Shown: positions 55,958-64,000, counted from the stretch's first letter. The stretch is DNA of 64,000 nt from Dyadobacter crusticola DSM 16708 (GCF_000701505.1 NZ_JNJB01000006.1:372001-436000); one strand, 5' to 3'. Notes: generated by a model from the sequence alone, not told the origin. Program-made: numbers and translations.

Positions 55958-56602
55958 TCAGTTTGCACTGGTTAATTCACTCGGCTCAACCCCTGGCTTC
56001 GCATAAGCAAGCCGTCCGACAGGCTGCGGAAGAAAGTAAGCATCCAGGCCCGCTACTGTCATGGTACCTGCGCTGATATGATCTATGGTACCGTCCTCGC
56101 CAATAAGCGAATCATCTGCCAGAATCTCCACAATTTCGCCGACAACGATCGTTGTACTGTTAATTTCCATATCAATGATCTCACGCAGCTTCAAACCGAT
56201 CCGGACTGTCGACTCAGCCACGAAGGGCGCATTGAAGCCGCTGATATATTTCTTTTCAAATCCGCAAGCCTCAAACTCCGATACGCCGGATGGATAACTG
56301 GCGCTGGTTTGATGGGCCTGTTTGTACCAGGCGGGCAACACGTTGTTCAAGGTATATTGGCCGGTTGCCATGATATTGCGGAGCGTGTCGTTGTGTTCAC
56401 GCCCAGGCCGCATTACCATACCGACGAGCGGCGGGTTGGCGCCCAGGTGAAAAGCCGAGCTGATCACGCAAAGATTGGTAACTTTCTCCTCACTGATCGT
56501 GCCCAGCAGGTTCAACGATTTGTACCCAACCAAGCTGTTGATCAGGCAGATCCTGTACTGTTTCTCCAATGCGGCAATCTGCCCGCTCTTGATATTTTCC
56601 AT
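55958..56602 (-). CDS. Flavin reductase-like (FMN-binding) protein
   Basis: 214 residues from ATG at 56602 (MENIKSG); an upstream TTG at 56608 is less likely. The split-barrel signature of flavin reductase family proteins is seen: SLVGYKSLNLLGTISEEKVTNLCVISSAFHLGANPPLVGMVMRPG in the FMN site, then GQYTLNNV. The start lies 2 nt after the SDR stop. It probably binds FMN and may supply reduced flavin or act on a small substrate; flavin exchange with the neighbouring FAD enzyme is speculative. Confidence 0.82.
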   Translation of the reverse strand: MENIKSGQIAALEKQYRICLINSLVGYKSLNLLGTISEEKVTNLCVISSAFHLGANPPLVGMVMRPGREHNDTLRNIMATGQYTLNNVLPAWYKQAHQTSASYPSGVSEFEACGFEKKYISGFNAPFVAESTVRIGLKLREIIDMEINSTTIVVGEIVEILADDSLIGEDGTIDHISAGTMTVAGLDAYFLPQPVGRLAYAKPGVEPSELTSAN

Positions 56603-56604
56603 TG

Positions 56605-57321
56605 TCAAACGGTTTTTAGTTTGCCCAAACCTCCATCAATGCCAATGACCTGACCGGTTATCCAGCTGCTGTCTTCTGCAAGTAGAAATGCGATTGCTCG
56701 ACTAACATCTTCCGGCTGGCCGAACTTTGCGAGCGGGTGCCTTTTTGCAGAAGCCTCGCGTTTTTCAGGAGAGCTGAGCAGAGTCTGCGCCATTGGCGTG
56801 TCTGTCAGCGATGGCGCGACCACGTTTACCCTTATCCGCTGTGCAGCCAATTCGGCCGCCAGCGATATAGCCAGTCCCTGAACTGCGCCTTTTGCAGCGG
56901 ATATACTGGCGTGATATGGTAAGCCCGTATTGGCCGCCACAGAACTGATCAAAACCACGGAAGCTCCTGCGGCGTTTTTCAATTGTTTCAATGCATGCTG
57001 GACCATTAAAGCGGCACCCAGCACATTGAGGCGATAATCGTTCAGGAAATCATCGCTGGTCAGGCGGTTGAAGGGTTTCAGGTTAATGCTGCCGACCGAG
57101 TAAACCAGGCCGTGCAATTGCTCGGGCAAGAAGCCGCTGACCGCATCAAGGTTGCCTGTCATATCGGCTTGCAAATGCTTGATGCCTTCAGGAAAATCGG
57201 CTGGCTTTGTACGCGAAATCACATAAACCAATGCATTGTTTTCGTGTAACATTTTAACCAGTGATAAACCAATACCGGAACTGCCGCCGACTACCAGGAT
57301 ATTTTTTCCATTAAAATCCAT
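56605..57321 (-). CDS. Short-chain dehydrogenase-like protein lacking the catalytic Tyr
   Basis: 238 residues. The cofactor motif GGSSGIGLSLVKML (about 10-23) and the Asn/Ser region (LISSVAAN) are present. The YxxxK pair is not: the segment reads HASISAAKGAV, with Ile where Tyr is required and Lys retained. The fold therefore seems intact while classical SDR chemistry is doubtful. Starts by TAATG overlap at the folE stop. In pterin operons, SDRs often reduce pterin intermediates; that is inference here. Confidence 0.85.
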   Translation of the reverse strand: MDFNGKNILVVGGSSGIGLSLVKMLHENNALVYVISRTKPADFPEGIKHLQADMTGNLDAVSGFLPEQLHGLVYSVGSINLKPFNRLTSDDFLNDYRLNVLGAALMVQHALKQLKNAAGASVVLISSVAANTGLPYHASISAAKGAVQGLAISLAAELAAQRIRVNVVAPSLTDTPMAQTLLSSPEKREASAKRHPLAKFGQPEDVSRAIAFLLAEDSSWITGQVIGIDGGLGKLKTV

Positions 57322-58001
57322 TATGCTATGTATTTTAGAAATTCATTTTTGGTCTCGGCGTTCAAAAATTTCCCGGAGTATTGCGCAGTCACTGTGGTAC
57401 TGCCCGCATCGCGGATACCGCGACTGGATACACAATGGTGATGCGCGTCGACGATGACGGCCACATCGTCTGTTCCGAGGGCTTCCCTGATCATATCCGC
57501 GATCTGGACGGTAAGTCGTTCCTGAACCTGGGGCCGCTGTGCGCAGTACTGCACGATCCGGTTCAGCTTCGACAGGCCGATCACCTGCCCATTACTGATA
57601 TAAGCCACATGGGCTTTGCCAACAATGGGTACAAAATGGTGCTCACAGTTGCTAAAAACGGCAATGTTCCGCTCAACCAGCATCTGGTTATACTGAAATG
57701 AATTGTTGAAAAGGGTTGGTTCTGGCTTGTTGGCCGGGTTTAAACCACTGAAAATCTCTTTTACATACATCTTGGCCACACGTTTCGGCGTGTCCTTCAA
57801 GCTGTCGTCTTCCAGATCCAGGCCAAGAACCCGCATGATGTCGGCAAAATGGCCTGCGATTAAAGCCATTTTTGTGTCATCATCCAGTTCCGGCATCTCT
57901 GCCGCGGGTATTGAACCAGTTGCTTGAAGTTGCGGTGCGTCTTCACGGTCGGTTGCATGCTGTTCTTCTGCTTGCTCTATTAAGGTATCCAGTTTTAGCA
58001 T
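57321..58001 (-). CDS. folE: GTP cyclohydrolase I
   Basis: 226 residues. A divergent Glu/Asp-rich N-terminus (about 1-45) precedes a complete FolE core: KDTPKRVAKMYVKEIFSGL, zinc ligands in SNCEHHFVP and in HHHCVSSRG, and the QVQERLT motif. It turns GTP into dihydroneopterin triphosphate, the entry to folate and tetrahydropterin. First gene of a five-gene operon with flavoprotein genes and a MarR gene, rather than the usual folate cluster; a dedicated pterin cofactor role is likely. Confidence 0.95.
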   Translation of the reverse strand: MLKLDTLIEQAEEQHATDREDAPQLQATGSIPAAEMPELDDDTKMALIAGHFADIMRVLGLDLEDDSLKDTPKRVAKMYVKEIFSGLNPANKPEPTLFNNSFQYNQMLVERNIAVFSNCEHHFVPIVGKAHVAYISNGQVIGLSKLNRIVQYCAQRPQVQERLTVQIADMIREALGTDDVAVIVDAHHHCVSSRGIRDAGSTTVTAQYSGKFLNAETKNEFLKYIA

Positions 58002-58036
58002 TTAAAGCGGAGCTGATTAAATTTTGTGCATTTTAC

Positions 58037-58078
58037 TACAATATTGTATTAAAATAAGATATTTGATCCAATATTATA
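58037..58078. promoter_or_regulatory. Paired palindromic operators upstream of the folE operon
   Basis: TACAATATTGTA at 58037-58048 is a perfect 12-bp palindrome. TCCAATATTATA at 58067-58078 is a degenerate copy exactly 30 bp further on, close to three helical turns. The flanks match as well (TTAAAATA and CTAAATAA). This suits a MarR dimer site for the regulator encoded at the operon end. Confidence 0.6.
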
Positions 58079-58183
58079 CTAAATAACCTGGGTACGCAGC
58101 AACAACGACGGAATTTGTGCCCGTCCGAGATTAGGAATGAGTGGGATTGGCGGCCTTTATTCTGTTAGATTAACTTGAATAGC

Positions 58184-59599
58184 TTAATAGAGTAACCCTG
58201 CGCTCCATTGGAGTGCATAAGCTGTTTTGTAGTATTTGGTTTTGAGTTCAATCAGTTTCTGGCGTGCCTCCAAAGCTTTGTTTTCACGACTGTTGATCAG
58301 GAAAAGTGAGCTTTCCCCATTCCCAAACCGCGTTTCTTCTGCCTGGACGAGCTGCTGGTAATTGGCGTAGTTAAGAGTTTGCAGCTTGATTTGCTCTCTA
58401 AGCACATTCAGCTCATTGTGATACTGCCTTACCTTTATTTGTAAATCCAGCTGCTTCTGCATTTGCCCTAAGCGGGTTTCCTCAATTTTAAGCCGCGCCA
58501 TTTTGTATTCTCCCCGGCCGGCAGAAAGCCGCAGTGGGATCTCAAATTTGAAGCCGTACTGATAGTTGTTGTCAAAAATTGCCGCTTCTCCGGCGCTGGC
58601 CAATGCATTATATCCTTTACTCAGGTGATTGTAGCGGAAATCTGCCTTGGGCAACAGCTCCTGAAATTTGAGCTTCTTATTGATATCGAGCGCCCGCAGC
58701 TTGAAATCGTAAGATTGAAGTTCAGGATGGGCCTGCGTGGCAGCAGAAAGCAAACTGTTTAGGTTCAGGTCAAAGTCTTCGATATTTTCTTCATTGTCCC
58801 AGTCTGCCGAAGGGGTGATCGTTTCGGGTAAAGTATACGGATCACCTGTGTCTTGCCAAAGAAAGGCGGACAGCTGTAAGCCCGCATTCCGAAATTCGAG
58901 CAGATACTGATTTTGCTGATATTGAAAGCTTTGTAACTGTGCCAGTGTTTCGATCGTATCAATGGCGGCGCGCTCGCCGTTCAGGAGCGATTTGCGGACA
59001 AAGTCCAGCCGCTGCGCGTTGATGGCTACATTGGCCTGCATGATTAGATACAGATTATAGCTGTTGACCCACTGCCAGTAGGCATTCATGGATTCCATCA
59101 GCAAATCATTAAGTACCAGTCTTTGCTGCGTATCGGCGAGGGACCTGAATATCCGCGCCTGTTTCAGAAAGGCGCGGCGTTTGTCCATCAGCAGGTCTTT
59201 ACCAAGGGGAACGCTCACCCCCAGAAAAGCCGATTGTCCCTTGGTCATCGTGGGGTCCAGCCGCTCCCCGGTGTAATTCTCAATCCCGCTGTGTACTTCA
59301 ATGCCATACCAGGCGGGTATCATGATTTCGGGCGAAGTCCTGTTGTAATAGTTAATGCCGTCGAAACGCTTGCGTGCTACGTAGGCACCCAGCACCGGGT
59401 CGAAACCACCGCGCGCAATCAGCAGATCGGCCTGTGCCTTGTCGATGTTGATACCTGCCTGCTTAGCGACCGGGTGGAATTTCCGGACCAATTCCAGCAC
59501 CTGCGCCGCGCTGAGTGTTCGTGTCGAATCCTGTGCCGCAGCCGGCTGCAAAACCGCCAGTACTAGCAGTAAGCTCAATTGTATTGCCAAGCTTTTCAT
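58184..59599 (-). CDS. TolC-like outer-membrane efflux protein
   Basis: 471 residues. Signal peptide ends PAAAQ. The body has two TolC-type repeats with long coiled-coil helices (LEFRNAGLQLSAFLWQD near 240, LNVLREQIKLQTLNYANYQQL near 415) and a barrel strand pattern (PVLGAYVARKRFDG). It would be the outer-membrane exit duct of the adjacent exporter. Downstream of the HlyD gene by 7 bp. Confidence 0.85.
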   Translation of the reverse strand: MKSLAIQLSLLLVLAVLQPAAAQDSTRTLSAAQVLELVRKFHPVAKQAGINIDKAQADLLIARGGFDPVLGAYVARKRFDGINYYNRTSPEIMIPAWYGIEVHSGIENYTGERLDPTMTKGQSAFLGVSVPLGKDLLMDKRRAFLKQARIFRSLADTQQRLVLNDLLMESMNAYWQWVNSYNLYLIMQANVAINAQRLDFVRKSLLNGERAAIDTIETLAQLQSFQYQQNQYLLEFRNAGLQLSAFLWQDTGDPYTLPETITPSADWDNEENIEDFDLNLNSLLSAATQAHPELQSYDFKLRALDINKKLKFQELLPKADFRYNHLSKGYNALASAGEAAIFDNNYQYGFKFEIPLRLSAGRGEYKMARLKIEETRLGQMQKQLDLQIKVRQYHNELNVLREQIKLQTLNYANYQQLVQAEETRFGNGESSLFLINSRENKALEARQKLIELKTKYYKTAYALQWSAGLLY

Positions 59600-59606
59600 A
59601 AGCTGC

Positions 59607-60944
59607 CTATTTTGTTTCTTTACCTGAACTTTTCAATGCAGGATCTTTCAAAGTGTAGTAATCCGGCGGGAAGCCGTTGATGTTTCGCCATAGCTCGTAC
59701 CATAGCGGCACGTCTTTAAGCAATGCAATGCCCTGTGCGCCAGTCCCGAGTTTTAGTTGCTGCGGCCACGGCCGATCATTCTCATCCTCGGCGACCAGCA
59801 CCCGGAACAGCCCGTTGGGACTGATTGTGTGCTCATAGGCAACCACTTTTCCTCCAAATGTGCCATAGCTGCTCTGCGGCCAGCCACTGAAAATAATGGC
59901 CGGGAAGCCGTCAAACATAAAGCGAACTTTTTGCCCGATGCTGATCAGGGGAAGATCGACGGGGCGCACGTACAACTCTACGGCATAGTTTACCCGCGTG
60001 GGAACGATCACTGTTATACGCTCGCCGTCTTTCAGTATCTCGCCGATCCCGGCCTTGCTGGCCTGAACAATCTGCCCGTCCTGCGGGGCTACAATGACAT
60101 ACATTCCGTTGCGGATCGTATAATTGGCTACCTGGTTTTCCAGTTTGGCCATTTCGCCTTGTCCGGCTGCGATATTGCTCAGGCTCTGCAACCGGTCTCC
60201 CTCTGCCTTGCTGATCTTTTCGGCATACTCCTGCTGAACGCCATTTTGCTCGATCTCGACGATGAGCATTTCCTGTTTGGTCTGTGCAATCTTGTTTTCG
60301 GCTGTTATTTTCTTTGCTAATGCATTCTGGAAAGCGGTGTTGCGTTGCTGTAACTGTGTTTGGGATACCAGTCCTTGCTCAAACATTTTCTGCTGCCGGT
60401 CAAACTGGTCTTTGGTCAGATTTAATTCGTTCGTGACAGCTTCGAGTTCGGCCTGTTCGCCCAAAAGCTTGTTGTTGAGTTGGCTCAACTTATTTTCAAG
60501 CTGCTTGATTTTGAATGTCCTCGCAGCCTGCAATGCCTCCATTTGCGACACAGAGGTAGCGGCTTTTCCTTTATAGAAGTTGATAGAGCCCTTTTTTGCG
60601 TTCACCTGCTCCTGGGTCCTTCCGACCAGGTTAGGGTCCAGGTATTCTTCTTTGATCTCCGATATCTGAATGATCGTGTCGCCTTTCTTCACAAAATCAC
60701 CTTCCTTAACCGACCACTTGACGATTTTTCCGGGAATAGGTGAGTTGATGTTCTGAGGCCGCTGCTCCTGATACAGCGAGGTGATATCTCCCCGGGCTTT
60801 AATGTTCTGAGTCCAGGGTAAAAAGAGGAACAGTACAAGCAAAAGGATGATGCCGTAAAACCAGTACCTTACCTTACTTTTTTGATCGTGAAGATAAATG
60901 GTATCGAAGGATTTGAGGGGTATTTTATAGGTCGCTTTTTCCAT
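59607..60944 (-). CDS. HlyD-family membrane fusion protein
   Basis: 445 residues. One membrane span at about 29-46 (GIILLLVLFLFLPW), a lipoyl/barrel-sandwich half motif GKIVKWSVKEGDFVKKGD, a long coiled coil (about 115-270, many Gln/Glu/Lys/Leu heptads), the second half AGQIVQASKAGIG, and a beta-barrel part. Bridges the inner-membrane ABC subunit to the TolC-like duct. Its gene starts 10 bp after the ABC stop. Confidence 0.9.
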   Translation of the reverse strand: MEKATYKIPLKSFDTIYLHDQKSKVRYWFYGIILLLVLFLFLPWTQNIKARGDITSLYQEQRPQNINSPIPGKIVKWSVKEGDFVKKGDTIIQISEIKEEYLDPNLVGRTQEQVNAKKGSINFYKGKAATSVSQMEALQAARTFKIKQLENKLSQLNNKLLGEQAELEAVTNELNLTKDQFDRQQKMFEQGLVSQTQLQQRNTAFQNALAKKITAENKIAQTKQEMLIVEIEQNGVQQEYAEKISKAEGDRLQSLSNIAAGQGEMAKLENQVANYTIRNGMYVIVAPQDGQIVQASKAGIGEILKDGERITVIVPTRVNYAVELYVRPVDLPLISIGQKVRFMFDGFPAIIFSGWPQSSYGTFGGKVVAYEHTISPNGLFRVLVAEDENDRPWPQQLKLGTGAQGIALLKDVPLWYELWRNINGFPPDYYTLKDPALKSSGKETK

Positions 60945-60954
60945 TTTCTGCCTT

Positions 60955-62610
60955 TCAGATCAAGGTTGCTGTTGCGTTGCTGAGTACAATGTGTTTGTCA
61001 CATTGCTCTAAAAATTCTGCGTCGTCAGTGGCTACCACCACCGTGGCTTTGCCGGCCCTGTTTACCAGGTACTGCATCATTTTCGGCTTATCCTGCACGG
61101 ACATACCTTCCCAGGGATTTTCGAGCAGCAGCAGGACAGGTTCGTCCAGCATTGCCCGTAGTAATGAAATGCGCTTGATATATTGGCTGGGCAGATTTTT
61201 CCCGTTTGGATCTACCTGTGTCTGGAATCCGTCGGGTAACAGGTCCAGAAATCCGGAAAGCCCCGTCAGCTCGGCAAGATTGATGATTTGCTCAGAGGTA
61301 ATGTGGTTTCTGCCGACGATGATATTCTCCCACACGGTACCGATGAATATATCTTTATGATTGAGGTACATACCAACCCTTCTTCTAAGTGAAGGCAGGC
61401 GGTAGTCGCTTAGAGGAATTTTGTTAATCAGTAAAGAACCACCGTACTGTTGGAAGTGCCCGCCAAGTATTTTCAGGAAAGTCGATTTACCTGACATACC
61501 GGATGCAGAGATACCAACAAGGCTTCCGGCTGGAATGTGGATGTTCACATCCTTGAAAATCCGCTTACCATTCGGAAATGCAAACGAGAAATCAATCAGA
61601 TCGATACTGACACCGGTATTGGGGAAGTTTAAATCTACGCTGCCCTCGCGCTCGGAAAGGTTTTCCGTAACCGTGGCCAGCTTCTCTAAACCGGTGGCTA
61701 CGTCGTAGACACTGTCCAGGTTAACAATCAGCTTCTCTACCGCATTGATCACGGTAAGTACTACAATCTCCGCCGCGATAAACTCACCGACATTGATCTG
61801 CTGGTCAAGCAAAAGAAAGGAGCCCCCTGCCAGCATGGCCAGCGTAATCGCCACTTTGGTAATCACAAGTGCCCTGTACTGAACAAGCAGTACCGAGAAG
61901 TGATCAGTTCGCGATTGCAGATATTTGCTTACGTGCGCATCTGTTCTCACCAGATTAAGGTGAGCGTCATATTCCAGCTTGAATGGATTGATAACCCTCG
62001 CCATTTCTTCCAGCCAGCCAACTGTTTTGTACTTGTTAACGCTTTCCTGAAGACTGGTTTTCAAACCATTCGCACCCGTAAGCTGGAAGATCAACGATAG
62101 TACAAAAAGCAGGGTAAGACCAAACACAATGAAAAACGGATGGTAAATGGCCAGCAGAATCAGCCCGAAAATGATCTGAATACTTGCGATGGGTACATCC
62201 AGTAACAGCTTCGATAATCCTTTCTGCACATTCAGCACATCAAAAAACCGGTTGACTTTTTCGGGGAGGTAAAACCCGTCCGTCTTCATCAGATCAAACC
62301 TTGCGATCTTGTCGGCAAACTCAAATGCGTAGCGGGTAAAGATCTTCTGCTGGATTTTTTCAATGATTTTCATCTGATTGATCTGCATCAGACCCACCGC
62401 GCTAACTCCTAACACCACCAGGACGATCAGCACATAGATAGATGTTACCATAGATGCGCCCAGTACAAAACCTATAATGGCCTGAATGCCAAGCGGCAAG
62501 CTCAGGTTTACCAGCCCGCTCAGTGTGGCGTAAAAGTAGATAGACCCCACATCGGACCTGTCCAGCAAAATCAAATCCCATAGCTTCTTAAAAGGGTTTA
62601 CTTTCTCCAT
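60955..62610 (-). CDS. ABC exporter subunit with degenerate ATPase motifs
   Basis: 551 residues. A six-span type I transmembrane domain (about 20-310) is fused to a nucleotide-binding domain (about 330-551). The domain is degenerate: the P-loop reads ASGMSGKS at 369-376 (first Gly is Ala; K375 kept), the Q-loop Gln is Asn, the signature LSGGQ reads LPSQY at 473-477, Walker B is LLLLENP (E497, N498 in place of Asp, Glu), and the H-loop His is Thr at 528. From memory, related Flavobacteria and Cytophagales exporters also have altered signature and H-loop motifs, but this one departs further. With HlyD and TolC it forms a tripartite exporter whose cargo is unknown. It may be an inactive half partnered elsewhere or use another energy source. 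Confidence 0.8.
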   Translation of the reverse strand: MEKVNPFKKLWDLILLDRSDVGSIYFYATLSGLVNLSLPLGIQAIIGFVLGASMVTSIYVLIVLVVLGVSAVGLMQINQMKIIEKIQQKIFTRYAFEFADKIARFDLMKTDGFYLPEKVNRFFDVLNVQKGLSKLLLDVPIASIQIIFGLILLAIYHPFFIVFGLTLLFVLSLIFQLTGANGLKTSLQESVNKYKTVGWLEEMARVINPFKLEYDAHLNLVRTDAHVSKYLQSRTDHFSVLLVQYRALVITKVAITLAMLAGGSFLLLDQQINVGEFIAAEIVVLTVINAVEKLIVNLDSVYDVATGLEKLATVTENLSEREGSVDLNFPNTGVSIDLIDFSFAFPNGKRIFKDVNIHIPAGSLVGISASGMSGKSTFLKILGGHFQQYGGSLLINKIPLSDYRLPSLRRRVGMYLNHKDIFIGTVWENIIVGRNHITSEQIINLAELTGLSGFLDLLPDGFQTQVDPNGKNLPSQYIKRISLLRAMLDEPVLLLLENPWEGMSVQDKPKMMQYLVNRAGKATVVVATDDAEFLEQCDKHIVLSNATATLI

Positions 62611-62632
62611 ACTTCTATTGTCTCATTTCCAA

Positions 62633-62640
62633 CAAATATA
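62633..62640 (-). promoter_or_regulatory. Exporter-operon -7 promoter element
   Basis: On the minus strand 62640-62633 reads TATATTTG, an exact TAnnTTTG match, 23 bp before the ABC start. The expected upstream element, 17-19 bp further up, falls inside the 62656-62674 palindrome. Confidence 0.5.
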
Positions 62641-62655
62641 ACAATGCTTTTCTGA

Positions 62656-62674
62656 ATGATAGTATTACTATTAT
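62656..62674. promoter_or_regulatory. Candidate TetR operator between exporter and regulator
   Basis: ATGATAGTATTACTATTAT is a 19-bp near-palindrome: nine bases each side of a central T, with 8 of 9 pairs matching and a perfect core of ATAGTA-T-TACTAT at 62659-62671. It overlaps the upstream promoter element of the exporter operon and precedes the TetR gene promoter, as expected for repression by TetR. Confidence 0.6.
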
Positions 62675-62715
62675 GAAATATAGTTAAATTTTTTTTTAAG
62701 ACAGGGTTACTCTCG

Positions 62716-62744
62716 TTTGTGAATATTTTGTTATGTTAGATTTA
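62716..62744 (+). promoter_or_regulatory. Candidate promoter of the TetR gene
   Basis: TTTG at 62716-62719 and TAGATTTA at 62737-62744 are 17 bp apart and match the Bacteroidota pattern with one change in the second element. The ATG at 62759 follows only 15 bp later, implying a very short leader. Confidence 0.45.
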
Positions 62745-62758
62745 TAAATGTGATCTCG

Positions 62759-63430
62759 ATGGAATTTCAGCTAAGTTTTTCTTTAAATAAAACGGTCTAT
62801 TTGAAAGACCCTGAAAGTAGTGAGCTGGGTAAGCAACTTGTTAAGAGCGCGATAGATCTGATCTATGAGTTAGGATTTGAACATTTTACATTCAAAAAGC
62901 TGGCGGCGGAGGTCAACACGACTGAGGCGACGGTGTACCGCTATTTTGAAAACAAGCACAGGATGTTACTCTACATCCTGAACTGGTACTGGAGTTATAT
63001 GGAGTTTCTGGTTGTGTTCAGATTACAGAACATAACGGATGCGAAAGTCAAGCTCGAAACCATCATTGAGCTCCTTACGCAGGAACTCCCGGAGAGCTCG
63101 GGGACAATGGATTACAATAAGCGGTTTCTCAACCAGATAGTGATATCAGAAAGCAGCAAGGTGTACCTGGTGAAAGAAGTCAAGGAAATTAATAAATCCC
63201 AGGTTTTTAAGGCTTATAAAGATTTATGTGCGAGGATTGCATTGGTAGTCAGTGAGTACAATCCCGATTATCAATATCCGAGATCACTTAGCAGCACATT
63301 GATTGAAACGTCGCATTTTCAGCAGTTTTTCTGCACGTTTCTTCCCAAGTTAACAGATGTGGACGGCTCAGACCACAAGAAATTTACCGCGGCGTTCTTG
63401 TCAGATCTGCTTTTTAAAGCACTTGGATAA
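62759..63430 (+). CDS. TetR-family transcriptional regulator
   Basis: 223 residues from ATG at 62759 (MEFQLSF); a GTG at 62750 would add three residues. The TetR HTH is at about 30-68: SAIDLIYELGFEHFTFKKLA, VNTTEATVYRYFENKHRML. A helical ligand domain follows. It is divergent from the ABC-HlyD-TolC operon and probably represses it until a ligand binds. The ligand is unknown. Confidence 0.88.
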   Translation: MEFQLSFSLNKTVYLKDPESSELGKQLVKSAIDLIYELGFEHFTFKKLAAEVNTTEATVYRYFENKHRMLLYILNWYWSYMEFLVVFRLQNITDAKVKLETIIELLTQELPESSGTMDYNKRFLNQIVISESSKVYLVKEVKEINKSQVFKAYKDLCARIALVVSEYNPDYQYPRSLSSTLIETSHFQQFFCTFLPKLTDVDGSDHKKFTAAFLSDLLFKALG

Positions 63431-63583
63431 CCAGCATGTGAATCTCGCCGGTTGAACTTTTAAATAGCATTGCCAGATACATGCCGCTTTCAATGAAGAA
63501 AAGAAGGCGATCACGGATCTGGCAATTTTAAAAACTTGAAAAGACGGAGGTACTATAAGGTGAGAGAGAATGCCTGATTGATC

Positions 63584-64000
63584 CTACCTGGGAAATTTAG
63601 CATCGCTTTTTACTTTCCGGATCTGTCTTAGATGCCGGTCTACGTGGCCCCATTGGTAGATGTACACCTGGTGCATGTTGCGTGGATTTGGGGTGCCGGT
63701 CAGCTCGAAGTGTGCGCGCATATCTGCATCTGTCTTTTTCACAAAAGCGATGTTCTGCTCGCGGCGGCTCAGAAAGAATGTCAGATTGTTCTTTCCTTTA
63801 ATAAAGCCGGTAGGTATGGCGATATCAGCTGCTACGTGCGGGTTTGTTTCCATAATAAACTCCGAATAATAGCTGTCTGGCCGGGCTGTCTGGTTCAATT
63901 CCGGCTGCGGCTTGCTGCGCGATCCCATACAGATTTCCCGCGCCCAGATGATTTCCCATAACGCAAGGTGTTCCACAATCTGAGCGATCGACCAGCGTTC
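63584..64000 (-). CDS. DinB-superfamily protein (5' end outside window)
   Basis: The frame runs off the right edge, so the N-terminus is missing. Readable parts are WSIAQIVEHLALWE near the edge and MHQVYIYQWGHVDRHLRQI at the C-terminus, two of the His-bearing helices of the DinB/YfiT four-helix metal-binding fold. The stop is at 63584. A Met at 63976 is internal, not the start. Such proteins are often thiol transferases or of unknown role. Confidence 0.72.
   Translation of the reverse strand, partial: ERWSIAQIVEHLALWEIIWAREICMGSRSKPQPELNQTARPDSYYSEFIMETNPHVAADIAIPTGFIKGKNNLTFFLSRREQNIAFVKKTDADMRAHFELTGTPNPRNMHQVYIYQWGHVDRHLRQIRKVKSDAKFPR

Overview
The window looks like chromosomal DNA from a Bacteroidota bacterium of the order Cytophagales, probably a Spirosomaceae member such as Dyadobacter. 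That assignment is by gene style and not by a marker search. Supporting signs are two SusC/SusD pairs, a membrane-anchored propeller regulator, a hybrid two-component regulator (HTCS), a bacillithiol enzyme (BshB1), LVIVD-type lipoproteins, several promoter-like TAnnTTTG elements, and almost no Shine-Dalgarno sites. No rRNA, tRNA, CRISPR array or insertion sequence was recognised.

Layout. 1-8.3 kb: an edge-truncated polytopic membrane protein, a small HGxxDY membrane protein, a LEA14-like protein, then a signalling block (multi-PAS histidine kinase, CheY-like receiver, and a PAS protein that ends in a histidine-bearing dimerisation domain with no ATPase domain). 8.6-13.5 kb: DEAD-box helicase, DUF1361 protein, methyltransferase, TruC-like pseudouridine synthase, a frameshifted DUF1572 gene, a HigA-like protein without a HTH, and a VOC protein. 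14-23.3 kb: first polysaccharide utilisation locus (SusC, SusD, membrane-tethered LuxR-type regulator, GH30 enzyme). 23.3-35.6 kb: mostly household and envelope genes: diheme cytochrome c, LVIVD-like lipoprotein pair plus barrel, MsrB, histidine kinase, BshB1, LysM/M23 peptidase, TrxB, OmpA-family TPR protein, QueE, MnmE. 35.7-38.3 kb: an accessory patch with a HepT/MntA toxin-antitoxin pair, a doubly frameshifted exported protein, a XRE regulator and a small lipoprotein-like remnant. 38.3-52 kb: second utilisation locus (HTCS, SusC, SusD, SGNH esterase, GH67 alpha-glucuronidase), pointing to glucuronoxylan. 52.2-64 kb: hybrid histidine kinase, a five-gene MarR/flavin/pterin operon ending in FolE, a tripartite ABC-HlyD-TolC exporter with a divergent TetR regulator, and a truncated DinB protein.

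How the genes work together. The SusC promoter and the GH30 promoter share a box, GTAnTAATGTAGTA, set 46-47 bp upstream of matching TACnTTTG elements, so the two transcription units probably form one regulon under the regulator encoded between them. The exporter and TetR genes are divergent, with a 19-bp near-palindrome that overlaps the predicted upstream promoter element of the exporter. The folE operon carries a perfect 12-bp palindrome and a degenerate second copy 30 bp away, a plausible site for the MarR protein encoded at the operon's end. The exporter ATPase lacks nearly all canonical catalytic motifs, which is the most surprising protein-level observation.
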